A stretch of 64,000 nt of DNA from Aliarcobacter sp017996075 (GTDB lineage Bacteria; Campylobacterota; Campylobacteria; Campylobacterales; Arcobacteraceae), in assembly GCF_051062515.1 (NCBI RefSeq), contig NZ_JAMXEK010000006.1. The stretch is one strand, 5' to 3'. Shown one piece after another: positions 41,861 to 50,630 of this stretch. The notes beneath the pieces were generated by a model that was given only the letters and a program-made list of their open reading frames with translations, was not told the origin of the DNA and made no database searches. The position numbers and the translations under genes are program-made. Within the stretch, counting starts at the first letter, position 1; every line of letters begins with the position of its first letter.

Positions 41861-42300
41861 TGTTTAAAAAACTCTTTTTAATTCTTTGTCTATTTGGTTT
41901 TGCCTTTACAGAGACAAAATTTAGCGATCCAAAACCTAGCTTTGAATCACCAAGAAAAGTTGTATATTCACTATATGTAAATGATTTAGACACTGTAAAT
42001 CATACTATTGGTTCTATGTACAATATTTTAAAAGAGTATCCAGCTGAAAGTCTAAAAATTGTAGTTGTTGCGTATGGAAAAGGTCTTAGAACTTTAAAAA
42101 AAGATTATGATAAAGAGACATTAAAAAGAATAAAATCTTTGATGGAGTACGATGTTGAATTTGTTGCTTGCAAAAATACTATGGAAACTATGAAATGGAA
42201 AGAGAGTGATTTTATAGATGATATTTCATTTACTCAAGCTGGAATTGTTGAAGTAATAGAACGACAAGTTGATGGATATATTGGTATTACAGCGTATTAA
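41860..42300 (+). CDS. periplasmic DsrE/DsrF-like protein
   Basis: A 146-residue protein with a signal peptide (about residues 1-17) and one DsrE-type alpha/beta domain (VVYSLYVNDLD, LKIVVVAYGKGLR, VEFVACKNTM, ITAY ending). The single Cys in VACKNTM is placed like the reactive Cys of DsrE/TusD sulfur-transfer proteins. Unlike cytoplasmic DsrEFH it appears to be exported, so it may move sulfur or dock with Sox proteins. It is cotranscribed with the MOSC gene (stop and start codons share one base). Confidence 0.8.
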   Translation: MFKKLFLILCLFGFAFTETKFSDPKPSFESPRKVVYSLYVNDLDTVNHTIGSMYNILKEYPAESLKIVVVAYGKGLRTLKKDYDKETLKRIKSLMEYDVEFVACKNTMETMKWKESDFIDDISFTQAGIVEVIERQVDGYIGITAY

Positions 42301-42326
42301 AACTATTTTTAAAGGAGAATAAAAAT

Positions 42327-43097
42327 ATGAAAAAATTAGTAATTTTGGCTTCATTGATATTTGTGAATTATCTTTTTGCAAATACAAAAGATGATTGTAT
42401 TAAAAAAGGTGATGGTTTTATATATGTACAAAATGAGTGTATTGCATATAAAAAATTTAATGGTGAAGGTGATTCTTTAAATATTATTATTCATGGAACT
42501 TGGGATGAAGGAAGTGATACTCTTGCTAGGTATTCACCTTTTGCTGAAGATTTAACTATGATGAGTGATATTTCAACTATTGCTGTTGCACTTCCAGGTT
42601 ATTCAAAAAGTTCTTCAAATAAACTTCTTCCGCTTGGAAATAAAGAAGTTAAAAACCTAGCAGCAACAAAAGAGTATCTTGAATTTTTAGAAAATTTAGT
42701 TCTATCTTTAAAAGCTAAATATAGTGCTAAAAAAATAACTTTAATAGCTCATAGTGCTGGTTGTATGATGAGTGCTACTCTTCTTGGAGTAAAGCCAGAT
42801 TTAGTTGATAATTTAGTTTGTGTTGGTGGAGTTTATGATATTCATAAAAGAAGTAATGATAAAAACTTAATTTCTGCAGTTGATGTAGTTGATAAAATAT
42901 CTAAAAAAACAAAAATTGTACTTATTTATGGAACAGCTGATGAGATTTCAACACCACAAACAACTATAGATTTTTATAATCTTGCAAAACAAAAAGGTTT
43001 AAATGTAAAATTAGTAGAAGTAAAAGATGGTGTTCATATAGATTTAGATATGACAACACAATCAAAAGATTCTATTATTGAACTTATTGAAGAGTAG
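42327..43097 (+). CDS. alpha/beta hydrolase
   Basis: A 256-residue protein with a signal peptide (about residues 1-18) and an alpha/beta-hydrolase fold. The oxyanion-hole strand is IIIHGTWDEG, the nucleophile elbow is AHSAGCM (Ser about 143), the acid is in YGTADEIS and the His is in DGVHIDLD near the C-terminus. The substrate is unknown. It follows the DsrE-like gene after 26 bases with AAAGGAG upstream, so it is probably the last gene of the Sox accessory transcript. Confidence 0.8.
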   Translation: MKKLVILASLIFVNYLFANTKDDCIKKGDGFIYVQNECIAYKKFNGEGDSLNIIIHGTWDEGSDTLARYSPFAEDLTMMSDISTIAVALPGYSKSSSNKLLPLGNKEVKNLAATKEYLEFLENLVLSLKAKYSAKKITLIAHSAGCMMSATLLGVKPDLVDNLVCVGGVYDIHKRSNDKNLISAVDVVDKISKKTKIVLIYGTADEISTPQTTIDFYNLAKQKGLNVKLVEVKDGVHIDLDMTTQSKDSIIELIEE

Positions 43098-43112
43098 ATT
43101 TTCTACTCTTCA
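43088..43112. terminator. hairpin between convergent genes
   Basis: TGAAGAGTAGA pairs with TCTACTCTTCA over 11 bp around a TTT loop, and it includes the ends of both convergent coding regions. It has no T-run on either strand, so termination would be moderate; it could also protect both 3' ends. Confidence 0.55.
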
Positions 43113-44026
43113 TCATAAAATTCTAACTCTCTAAAAGCATCAAAAACATTTCTACTATTTAACTCATCAAACATAGCGACATCTTTAAAATCATCCATAG
43201 TAACAACTTTTGAAATCTCATCTGCTGTAATTCCAGCTTCAATAGCTTCTAAAACTCTTGTTTTTAAAAGTGTGAAATATTTTGTTGTATAATCTGTAGC
43301 TTTTTTATCAGTAATTGTTCCATGTCCTGCTATTAAAGTATTCCAATCATAAGAATTTATTAAATCAATAGCTTTTAATGTTCCTATAACAGAACCATCT
43401 CTATTTGATGTAACTCTTTGATTCATAATAATATCACCTGTAAAAATAACTTTTTCATCAGGAAGATATACGATTAAATCATCTTTTGTATGAGCTGTTA
43501 GTTTTGTAGGGATTATTTTTATAGTTTTATCTGATATATTTATAACTTTTTCATCACTTACAACAACATCTGCTTTTATAACTTTTGTATTTTCCATCTC
43601 ATTTTTATCTAATATCTCAAAAATTCGAGACTTAGAGTTTTCGTTATAGTTTTCATTTATAGATTTTGGAGCATAAATTGTGCTATTAAATCTATCTTTA
43701 TAAAAACTATTTCCCATCCAGTGATCATCGTGTTCATGAGTTATAATAATTGTACTAACTTTTAAATCTTCAATTTTTTGCATAGCTTCATAAGCCTGTT
43801 TTGCAAAATTATAATTTGCACCTGTATCTACTAAAATATAACTATCTTTTGCTTTTATATAACAAGAATTTGCCATAAATCCACCATTCTCTTTTGATGG
43901 TACTTCAGTTTTTCCAAAAAAACACCAAATATTTTCACTTACTTTTTGTGGTTTTAACTTATAATCAAAACTTGATGCAAAACCAAAAGAACAAAAAAGT
44001 GTAAAAAAAACAATCTTTTTAAACAT
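43103..44026 (-). CDS. SoxH-like metallo-beta-lactamase-fold hydrolase
   Basis: A 307-residue periplasmic protein with a signal peptide (about residues 1-17). The zinc motif THEHDDHWMGN (about 100-110) has the HxHxDH pattern, followed by FTGDIIM and AGHG (about 255). SoxH proteins of sox clusters and related quinoprotein-associated hydrolases have this layout; the reaction of SoxH is not settled. It is encoded convergently to the Sox accessory genes and divergently to the HD-GYP-like gene. Confidence 0.82.
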   Translation of the reverse strand: MFKKIVFFTLFCSFGFASSFDYKLKPQKVSENIWCFFGKTEVPSKENGGFMANSCYIKAKDSYILVDTGANYNFAKQAYEAMQKIEDLKVSTIIITHEHDDHWMGNSFYKDRFNSTIYAPKSINENYNENSKSRIFEILDKNEMENTKVIKADVVVSDEKVINISDKTIKIIPTKLTAHTKDDLIVYLPDEKVIFTGDIIMNQRVTSNRDGSVIGTLKAIDLINSYDWNTLIAGHGTITDKKATDYTTKYFTLLKTRVLEAIEAGITADEISKVVTMDDFKDVAMFDELNSRNVFDAFRELEFYDEE

Positions 44027-44103
44027 AAATAAACTCTCCTTTAGATTTATAAGTGAAAATTATATTATAATATCACTTTTAAATATGTAAATAAAGGTTT
44101 TCT

Positions 44104-45111
44104 ATGGACAAAAAACGACAAATGGTATTTAACTTAAACAATTTTTTAATAGCTTTTAGTGAAGCTTTAAATAGTAAAAAAGTGGCATATATAGCTTTAA
44201 ATTTAGGTATTAAATTTGGATTTGATAATAAAAAATTAGCTGATTTATGCTCTAGTGCTTTGATTTTTTGTTTAGAAAAAAATAGTTTAAAAGAGTTTGA
44301 TTTTTTAGATAGTTCACATTTAGAAGATAAAACTTTTCAAGAAATTATAAATTTTTCAACTTTAATATCTGAAAATTTTGATTTTTCAAAAAATAGTATA
44401 AATCAAAGAGTTGATGCTCTTGACTTTGTGAAAAACAATCAAGAAAATTTTAGTAAAGAGTTGATAGAAAACTTTTTTGAAATATCTAAAAATCTTACTT
44501 TCTGGCTTGATTTAGAAAATGAGAGCGAAATTGTTATATTTATATACTCAAATTTAGAAGATTTTACAAAAGCTCTTGATTTTGAGGATATATTCAAGAT
44601 GACAAAAGTATTTCACAAACTTCAAAATCCAAAATCAAATATCTTGGATAGTGCTTTAAAAGTAACAGATTTTTTTGAGTTTGAGCACAAAGACAAACAA
44701 ATTTTTCTAATAGCAACATCTTTACAAAATATTGGAAAACTATACATTTCAAAAGATATTTTAGATAAAAAAGAGCCTTTAACTTTCGAAGAAAAAGAGA
44801 TAATAAAATCATATCCATACTACACAAAAAAAGTTATAAACTCTATTATGGGATTTTCTGATATTTGTTCTCTTAGCTTTAAAGCTCAAGAAAGATTAGA
44901 TGGAAGTGGAATTTTTAATCTATCTTCAAAAGATTTAAGTTTTAAAGACAGATTGATTATTTGTTTAATTATTTATAGTGCTTTAATAGAAGAAAAAGCT
45001 TACAGAGAGGCTTTTTCTCACAAAAAAGCTATAGAAATAATGCAAGATATGGTAAATAATAAGAAAATAGATGAAAGTATAGTAGATATTTTTGATAAAA
45101 TTTTAGCTTGA
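44104..45111 (+). CDS. degenerate HD-GYP domain protein
   Basis: A 335-residue soluble protein. The C-terminal ~150 residues align with HD-GYP phosphodiesterases, but catalytic residues are lost: HDIGK is replaced by LQNIGK (in ATSLQNIGKLYISKDIL), and HHExxDGSGYP becomes AQERLDGSGIFN. It should not cleave c-di-GMP and may act as a binding or partner protein. The N-terminal ~190 residues are helical and unrecognised. A TATAAT at 44066-44071 lies between short inverted arms AAGTGA and TCACTT upstream. It is monocistronic. Confidence 0.78.
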   Translation: MDKKRQMVFNLNNFLIAFSEALNSKKVAYIALNLGIKFGFDNKKLADLCSSALIFCLEKNSLKEFDFLDSSHLEDKTFQEIINFSTLISENFDFSKNSINQRVDALDFVKNNQENFSKELIENFFEISKNLTFWLDLENESEIVIFIYSNLEDFTKALDFEDIFKMTKVFHKLQNPKSNILDSALKVTDFFEFEHKDKQIFLIATSLQNIGKLYISKDILDKKEPLTFEEKEIIKSYPYYTKKVINSIMGFSDICSLSFKAQERLDGSGIFNLSSKDLSFKDRLIICLIIYSALIEEKAYREAFSHKKAIEIMQDMVNNKKIDESIVDIFDKILA

Positions 45112-45155
45112 ATATTTTATAAACTATTATTTACTAAGCTTAATAAAACTATATT

Positions 45156-45701
45156 TTATTTTTTTATTAACTTCGTAAATAAAACTCCAATTGGTACAAT
45201 ACTAAGACCAATTATAAAAGCAAGAGGAATAAGAATTTTATTGTTATTTAATGCAAAAAAGCCAAAAATTAAAAATCCATAACCCAAAACCCTATAAATA
45301 GATAAAAATCCTGTCGCACTAAACAGTGTATTTTTTAGTGAATTTTGCTTTACCCTACTTTTTCCTTCATTTATAATCTCTTTTATTTTTTCTGGTGTTA
45401 GTTCACTTTCAGGAACTTCTTTATACTCACTATATAAATCAAAAGGGTCATCTATTTCATCAATCTTGTCTCTTTCATCACTGCTTGAGATAGCATCTTT
45501 ATCAAAATTTTCTAATCTATTTTGAATATTCTTTTTATAAGATAAAAATGAAGCAAGAGTTACAAAAAGCGAAGAAAAAAATGCTATTTGAAGATTTAAA
45601 AGCCAACTTGTATTTTCAAAAAATATTGCATACAAACTAAGACAAAGATTTAAAAATAAAAAAACCTTTGCAAAGTTTAAGATTTCACTATTTATCTTCA
45701 T
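45156..45701 (-). CDS. uncharacterised membrane protein downstream of atpZ-like gene
   Basis: A 181-residue protein with about four hydrophobic segments (about residues 8-24, 30-50, 128-145 and 150-175) around a charged central region (about 55-115) that contains an acidic stretch DERDKIDEIDDPFDLYSEYKE. Start is placed at 45701, overlapping the atpZ-like gene by 14 bases, because earlier start codons would make a very long overlap. Related genomes carry a similar gene after hemL and atpZ. Function unknown. Confidence 0.65.
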   Translation of the reverse strand: MKINSEILNFAKVFLFLNLCLSLYAIFFENTSWLLNLQIAFFSSLFVTLASFLSYKKNIQNRLENFDKDAISSSDERDKIDEIDDPFDLYSEYKEVPESELTPEKIKEIINEGKSRVKQNSLKNTLFSATGFLSIYRVLGYGFLIFGFFALNNNKILIPLAFIIGLSIVPIGVLFTKLIKK

Positions 45702-46005
45702 CATCTTCAAATGATTTATCACCATGTTTTGCTCTATATGAATATCTTGGATCATTTTCCATACCTTCATATACTTTTTGGGCTCTTTTATAAGCTTTAT
45801 AAACATTTAAACCAGCTGCTGCAATACCCCAAAGAATACCTATCCAAAGTGTCCATGTATATCCTGTAAAGTGTTTTAGTGCTAAACCAACTCCAACTCC
45901 AATTGCAATAGCAGCAACCATAGAAATACCAACAGATAAACTATCAAGTGCCTCTATTTTATCTCTATGTTTTGGTTTTTGCTCTTTATCTTTTATATCT
46001 TCCAT
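45688..46005 (-). CDS. AtpZ/AtpI-family protein
   Basis: A 105-residue membrane protein with two helices (about residues 27-47 and 52-70) separated by a short loop, and a charged C-terminus. The first helix, rich in Gly and Ala (GISMVAAIAIGVGVGLAL), and WTLWIGILWGI are typical of AtpZ/DUF4492-type proteins that help assemble the ATP synthase c-ring. It lies 11 bases after ppnP within a four-gene minus-strand group with hemL. Confidence 0.75.
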   Translation of the reverse strand: MEDIKDKEQKPKHRDKIEALDSLSVGISMVAAIAIGVGVGLALKHFTGYTWTLWIGILWGIAAAGLNVYKAYKRAQKVYEGMENDPRYSYRAKHGDKSFEDDEDK

Positions 46006-46016
46006 TTATTTCCAAT

Positions 46017-46331
46017 CTATTTTATGTAACTACAACAATAATCACTTATTGTTAATACTTTTATATCAAAACTTGAGTTTGCTGGAACTTCAAAAGAACT
46101 TCCACTTTTATAGCTTTTCCACTCATCGTCATCTTTCAGTCTTACTTCTACATGACCCTCTATAATTTCCATAATTTCAGCTTCAGCCGTACCAAAAAGA
46201 TACTCTCCAACCATCATAATTCCTAAAGATTTTTTACTTCCATTTGTATCTATAAAAGTTCTACTAGTTACATTTCCATCAAAATAGATATTTGCTTTTT
46301 TGATAAGCTCTACATTTTTAAAACTTTCCAT
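46017..46331 (-). CDS. ppnP: pyrimidine/purine nucleoside phosphorylase PpnP (DUF1255)
   Basis: A 104-residue single-domain cupin enzyme. Family residues NVTSRTF (about 20-26), LGIMMVGEYLFGT (about 36-48) and FEVPANSSFDIKV (about 80-92) are present. PpnP phosphorolyses a broad range of nucleosides to bases and ribose-1-phosphate. Its start overlaps the hemL stop by one base. Confidence 0.9.
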   Translation of the reverse strand: MESFKNVELIKKANIYFDGNVTSRTFIDTNGSKKSLGIMMVGEYLFGTAEAEIMEIIEGHVEVRLKDDDEWKSYKSGSSFEVPANSSFDIKVLTISDYCCSYIK

Positions 46332-47614
46332 TATTTTAAACCTTTCATAACTTCATCTGCTGCTTTTATACAATCATCAATCATCTTATTTGTAATTTTT
46401 GTACAAATAAATCCAGCTTCATATTGACTACAAGCAAAATAAAAACCTCTTTTTAACATCTCACGGTGAAAAGTTGCGAATCTTTCAAAATTACAAAGCC
46501 CTACTTCTTTGAAGTTTTTTGGCTCTTTTTCACAAAAGAAAAATCCAAACATACTTCCTCTTGTATTTACTTGAAGAGGTATTTCATTTTCAATAGCAAC
46601 TCTTTTAAGTCCATCAACTAATCTTTTTGCTTTTTTTCCTAAAATATCATAAATTTCTGGATCCTCTTTTAGCTTTTTAAGACTTACTAAACCAGCTGCC
46701 ATAGCAACTGGATTACCACTTAAAGTTCCAGCTTGATAAATTTTTCCTTCAGGTGATAAATGTCCCATAATCTCTTTTGAAGCTGCAAAAGCACCTACTG
46801 GCATTCCAGCACCTATAACTTTTCCAAAAGTAAGAATATCAGCTTGTACATCTAAAATTCCACTTGCACCTTTTAAAGATGCTCTAAATCCACTCATAAC
46901 TTCATCGAAAATTAGTAATGCGCCATGTTTATCACAAAGCTCTCTACAAGTAGCTAAAAATTCATTTGTTGCAGGAACTAATCCCATATTTCCAGCAATT
47001 GGTTCAATAATAATACAAGCTATATCAGAACTCTCTTCAAAACACTTTTTAAGTTGTTCTATGTTGTTGTATTCGCAAAGTAGTGTATGTTTTGTTAAAT
47101 CTTCTGGAACTCCTGGACTACTTGGGCTTCCAAAAGTTGCCATACCTGAACCTGCTTGTACTAGTAAAGAATCAGAGTGTCCATGATAACAACCCTCAAA
47201 TTTTATAATATCATTTTTATTTGTAACCCCTCGTGCCAATCTTATTGCACTCATAGTAGCTTCTGTTCCAGAGCTTACAAATCTTACTTTATCGATATTT
47301 TCATACATTTCAACAATCTCAGAAGCAAGTTTTGTTTCAAGATTTGTTGGAGCTCCAAAACTCAAACCCAATTTTGCAGTTTTTACAACTGCTTTTTCAA
47401 TATCTTTATCACAATGTCCAAAAATAAGTGGTCCCCAACTTTGTACAAAATCTAAGTATTTGTTGCCATCAATATCATATAAATATGCACCTTTACCTTT
47501 TTTAATAAATGGAGGTGTTCCACCTACACTTTTAAATGCTCTAACAGGAGAATCAACTCCTCCTGGGATTACTTCACAAGCTTTTTTGTAGGCTTTTATA
47601 GATTTTTTAAACAT
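46331..47614 (-). CDS. hemL: glutamate-1-semialdehyde 2,1-aminomutase HemL
   Basis: A 427-residue PLP enzyme of tetrapyrrole synthesis that converts glutamate-1-semialdehyde to 5-aminolevulinate. Visible motifs are GGVDSPVRAFK near the N-terminus, SSGTEATMSAIRLARG (about 117-132), EPIAGNMG, LIFDEVMSGFR and the PLP-lysine region LTFGKVIGAGMPVGAF (about 260-275). It is first in the group hemL-ppnP-atpZ-like-membrane protein and divergent from tonB. Confidence 0.95.
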   Translation of the reverse strand: MFKKSIKAYKKACEVIPGGVDSPVRAFKSVGGTPPFIKKGKGAYLYDIDGNKYLDFVQSWGPLIFGHCDKDIEKAVVKTAKLGLSFGAPTNLETKLASEIVEMYENIDKVRFVSSGTEATMSAIRLARGVTNKNDIIKFEGCYHGHSDSLLVQAGSGMATFGSPSSPGVPEDLTKHTLLCEYNNIEQLKKCFEESSDIACIIIEPIAGNMGLVPATNEFLATCRELCDKHGALLIFDEVMSGFRASLKGASGILDVQADILTFGKVIGAGMPVGAFAASKEIMGHLSPEGKIYQAGTLSGNPVAMAAGLVSLKKLKEDPEIYDILGKKAKRLVDGLKRVAIENEIPLQVNTRGSMFGFFFCEKEPKNFKEVGLCNFERFATFHREMLKRGFYFACSQYEAGFICTKITNKMIDDCIKAADEVMKGLK

Positions 47615-47726
47615 ATTTTTTTCCTAAATTATAAATAAGTAATTATTTTACTATAAACTATATAAGCAAAAGGTTATTTATATATTTATCAACATCAATA
47701 TAAATACAATTTTTAATTTTTTTTAC

Positions 47727-47732
47727 TATAAT
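47727..47732 (+). promoter_or_regulatory. -10 box immediately before the tonB start
   Basis: A perfect TATAAT ends only 6 bases before the ATG at 47739, so a transcript from it would begin at or next to the start codon, and no Shine-Dalgarno sequence is visible. A leaderless message is therefore possible, or an upstream promoter is used instead. Confidence 0.4.
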
Positions 47733-47738
47733 TCGCGA

Positions 47739-48506
47739 ATGAAAAAAATAGTACTTGCATTTGTCGTTTCTTTATTGATCCATATTTTACTTTTTTTAAA
47801 TTATAGTTTTGAAGAGTCTGCTAAAGAGGAGACAAAAAAAGATAATGAAAAAAGTGAAGTAAAATTTGTAAAATTAGTACAAGAAAAAGTATTGCAAGAA
47901 CAAACAGCAAAAAGTGTCGAGCCTAAAATCAATGAACCAAAAATTGTTGAACAAAAACAACAAAATATAAAAACTCCAAAAATAGTTGAAAAAGAGCAAA
48001 AAGCAAGTAGTGAATTAAAAACTAACAACAGCAAAAAACAAATAGATATAAAAGAAGCCAAAAAACTCCAAAAAGAGATTTTAAAAGAGAGTAGTAATTT
48101 TCAAGATAGTGCCTTAGAAAAATTTTTATCTCAAAAAACTCCTATAAATCAAGAAATTTTAAACGAACTTCAAAAACTATATGGAAAAGAGTATGATAAC
48201 TTTACAAATGTACAAAAAGCATATTTAGAAAAAAATCTAAATAATTTTCAAGTAATTACTCAAAAAGTTTTAAATCGTATGGGTTATCCAAAACTAGCTG
48301 CCAAGCTTGGAATTGGTGGAATAAATACTATAGAGTTTATGTTTCATCCAAATGGTGATATTAGTGGACTTAAAATAATAGGTTCTAGTGGTTATACTAT
48401 TTTAGATGACTACTCTTTGGAATTAATCCAAATTGCGTACAAAGAGTATCCAAAACCAACTGAGCCAACAAAACTTAGATTTAAAGTTTTTTATAGAAAC
48501 TATTAA
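47739..48506 (+). CDS. tonB: TonB-family energy transducer
   Basis: A 255-residue protein with an N-terminal membrane anchor (about residues 3-20), a long Lys/Glu/Gln-rich periplasmic linker (about 25-165) and a C-terminal TonB domain (about 170-255; LNRMGYPKLAAKLGI..., GDISGLKIIGSSGY). It connects ExbBD to outer-membrane receptors. The linker has Lys-Glu pairs instead of the usual Pro-Lys repeats. exbB/exbD are not adjacent. It is convergent with rodA. Confidence 0.82.
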   Translation: MKKIVLAFVVSLLIHILLFLNYSFEESAKEETKKDNEKSEVKFVKLVQEKVLQEQTAKSVEPKINEPKIVEQKQQNIKTPKIVEKEQKASSELKTNNSKKQIDIKEAKKLQKEILKESSNFQDSALEKFLSQKTPINQEILNELQKLYGKEYDNFTNVQKAYLEKNLNNFQVITQKVLNRMGYPKLAAKLGIGGINTIEFMFHPNGDISGLKIIGSSGYTILDDYSLELIQIAYKEYPKPTEPTKLRFKVFYRNY

Positions 48507-48514
48507 AAATATTT

Positions 48515-49624
48515 TTACATTTTTCGTTCGTAATTGTACATATCCATATATCTAAATGCTAGTAAATTTTCTAAAATTGCAAAAGTTACAATAAAATTTA
48601 TAAAAGAACTTCCACCATAAGAAAATAGTGGCAAAGGAATACCAACAACTGGTGCAAAACCTATTACCATTAAAATATTTACACTCATATTTAAAAAAAT
48701 AAGTAAAGCTAAACCAGAAGAAAAAGCTTTTACTATAAAATCTGTTTTAAAAAAATAGTTTATTGTAAATAGATGCAAAATTATAATTACATATAAAACT
48801 ATCAATCCAAAAGCACCTAAAAAGCCATGTCTTTCTACTAAATAAGCAAAGATAAAATCACTTGTAGCAATTGGTAAAAATTTAAGTTGAGTTTGAGTTG
48901 CTTCATCACTATCTTTTCCAGTAAGACCACCTGATCCAATTGCTATAATACTTTGCTGGACATGATAACTAGGTTTTTCTGCAACTATAAAATCATGAAC
49001 TCTCTTTTTTTGGTAATCTTTCATAACATAGTTATATGAAAATGGTAAAAATATGGATAAAAACAATACAATTCCTAACCATATTTTCCAATTTACACCA
49101 ATTATAAAGAGTATCCCATATCCAACTAAAAGTAGTACTAGAGCTGTTCCCAAATCTGGCTCTTTAGCTATTAGAAAAAATGGTATAAAAATATAAATTG
49201 AAAAATAGCCAAAATCTTTTAATCCATATCCACCAATGGGTGGTGGTTTTCTTTGTATTAGATATCCTAACATCAATATATATATCGGCTTTATAATCTC
49301 AGAAGGTTGAATAGTTGTATCAAGAAGTGGAATATGTATCCATCTTTTTGCACCTAGTTTTGTTACCCCTATAAATTCTACTGCTAGTAAAAGCAAAATT
49401 CCTATCCAATATAAAAAAGGAACTAATCTTAGATTTTTTCTAAGAGGAAGCATAAAAACTAACATAAATGCAAATAAAGATATAGTATAATAAAAAACTT
49501 GTTTACTTGCCAATGCATCATTTGCCTCTGATATTAATACATAAGATAGTATTATTAAAGGGGCTATAAAGATTAATATTAAATAATCAAAATGTGACAT
49601 AATTCTTTTATCAAGTAAACGCAT
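48515..49624 (-). CDS. rodA: rod shape-determining glycosyltransferase RodA
   Basis: A 369-residue SEDS-family peptidoglycan polymerase with about ten membrane helices. Hallmarks are GAKRWI (about 97-102), QPSEIIKP, EPDLGTALVL (the catalytic-region Asp), PLFSYGGSSF and the long loop between helices 7 and 8. RodA works with PBP2, whose gene lies 6.6 kb downstream on the other strand. It stands alone, divergent from the pseudouridine synthase gene. Confidence 0.92.
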   Translation of the reverse strand: MRLLDKRIMSHFDYLILIFIAPLIILSYVLISEANDALASKQVFYYTISLFAFMLVFMLPLRKNLRLVPFLYWIGILLLLAVEFIGVTKLGAKRWIHIPLLDTTIQPSEIIKPIYILMLGYLIQRKPPPIGGYGLKDFGYFSIYIFIPFFLIAKEPDLGTALVLLLVGYGILFIIGVNWKIWLGIVLFLSIFLPFSYNYVMKDYQKKRVHDFIVAEKPSYHVQQSIIAIGSGGLTGKDSDEATQTQLKFLPIATSDFIFAYLVERHGFLGAFGLIVLYVIIILHLFTINYFFKTDFIVKAFSSGLALLIFLNMSVNILMVIGFAPVVGIPLPLFSYGGSSFINFIVTFAILENLLAFRYMDMYNYERKM

Positions 49625-49643
49625 AGCGAAAGAGTAGCATAAT

Positions 49644-50630
49644 ATGTATAAAAATTTTATTGTAGATGTAGAGATTAGATTAGATAAATTTTTAAGTTTA
49701 AAAATAGATGCTTCAAGAAATCAAATTGAGCAACTAATTCAAAAAGAGTTTGTAAAAGTAGATGGAAAAACAACAAACAAAAATGGTTTAAAACTAAAAT
49801 TAAATCAAGAAATAGAGGTATTTTTTCCAGAACCAAAAACATTTGATAAAAAAGATAGTGAATTTATAAAAGAGTCATTAAAAGATAAAAAGATAGAGAT
49901 AATTTATGAAGATAGTGACATTTTAATTATAAATAAACCTCATGGTCTTACTGTTCATGATGCTCCTAGTGTAAAAGATGCAACTTTAGTTGATTGGCTC
50001 AAGCTTCAAAATATCTCTCTTTCAACTATAAGCGGAGAAGAGAGACATGGAATTGTACACAGACTTGATAAAGGAACTAGTGGTATTTTAATAGTTGCAA
50101 AAACAAATGAAGCTCATATTGAACTATCTAAACAGCTAGAAAAAAGAGAAGCAGGAAGATACTATTTAGCTTTAATTGATTTGCCTTTAAAAGATAATAT
50201 TGTTGTAGAAGAACCAATAGCTAGAAATCCAAATAATAGACTAAAAATGGCTATACAAAAAGATGGAAGATATGCAAAAACATCATTTTGTAAACTAGAA
50301 GTTAGTAATAATTCAAAATATGAACTAATAGCTTGTAAACTTTCAACAGGAAGAACACATCAAATAAGAGTTCACCTAAATAGATTGAATAGGCACATTC
50401 TAGGGGATATTTTATATGGATTTAAGGGCGATTTTAGTATTATCAATGGATTTTTTTTGCATGGATTTTGCTTAGTATTTACTCATCCTAGAACAAAAGA
50501 GAAGATGAGTTTTACTGCAAAACTTCCAAAAGATATGCAAGATTTTATAGATACCAATTTTGACAAGGAGAGAATATATGAAAAAATTGAGACTTCTAGC
50601 CTCTTTAAGTTTTTTAATTTTAATAATTAG
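49644..50630 (+). CDS. RluA/RluD-family RNA pseudouridine synthase
   Basis: A 328-residue enzyme with an N-terminal S4 RNA-binding domain (about residues 10-70) and a catalytic domain containing HRLDKGTSGILIVAKT (catalytic Asp about 137), RTHQIRVHL and HILGDILYG. It probably modifies 23S rRNA in the manner of RluD, but the exact target within the family is uncertain. Its C-terminal end overlaps the start of the lipoprotein gene by 53 bases. Confidence 0.88.
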   Translation: MYKNFIVDVEIRLDKFLSLKIDASRNQIEQLIQKEFVKVDGKTTNKNGLKLKLNQEIEVFFPEPKTFDKKDSEFIKESLKDKKIEIIYEDSDILIINKPHGLTVHDAPSVKDATLVDWLKLQNISLSTISGEERHGIVHRLDKGTSGILIVAKTNEAHIELSKQLEKREAGRYYLALIDLPLKDNIVVEEPIARNPNNRLKMAIQKDGRYAKTSFCKLEVSNNSKYELIACKLSTGRTHQIRVHLNRLNRHILGDILYGFKGDFSIINGFFLHGFCLVFTHPRTKEKMSFTAKLPKDMQDFIDTNFDKERIYEKIETSSLFKFFNFNN

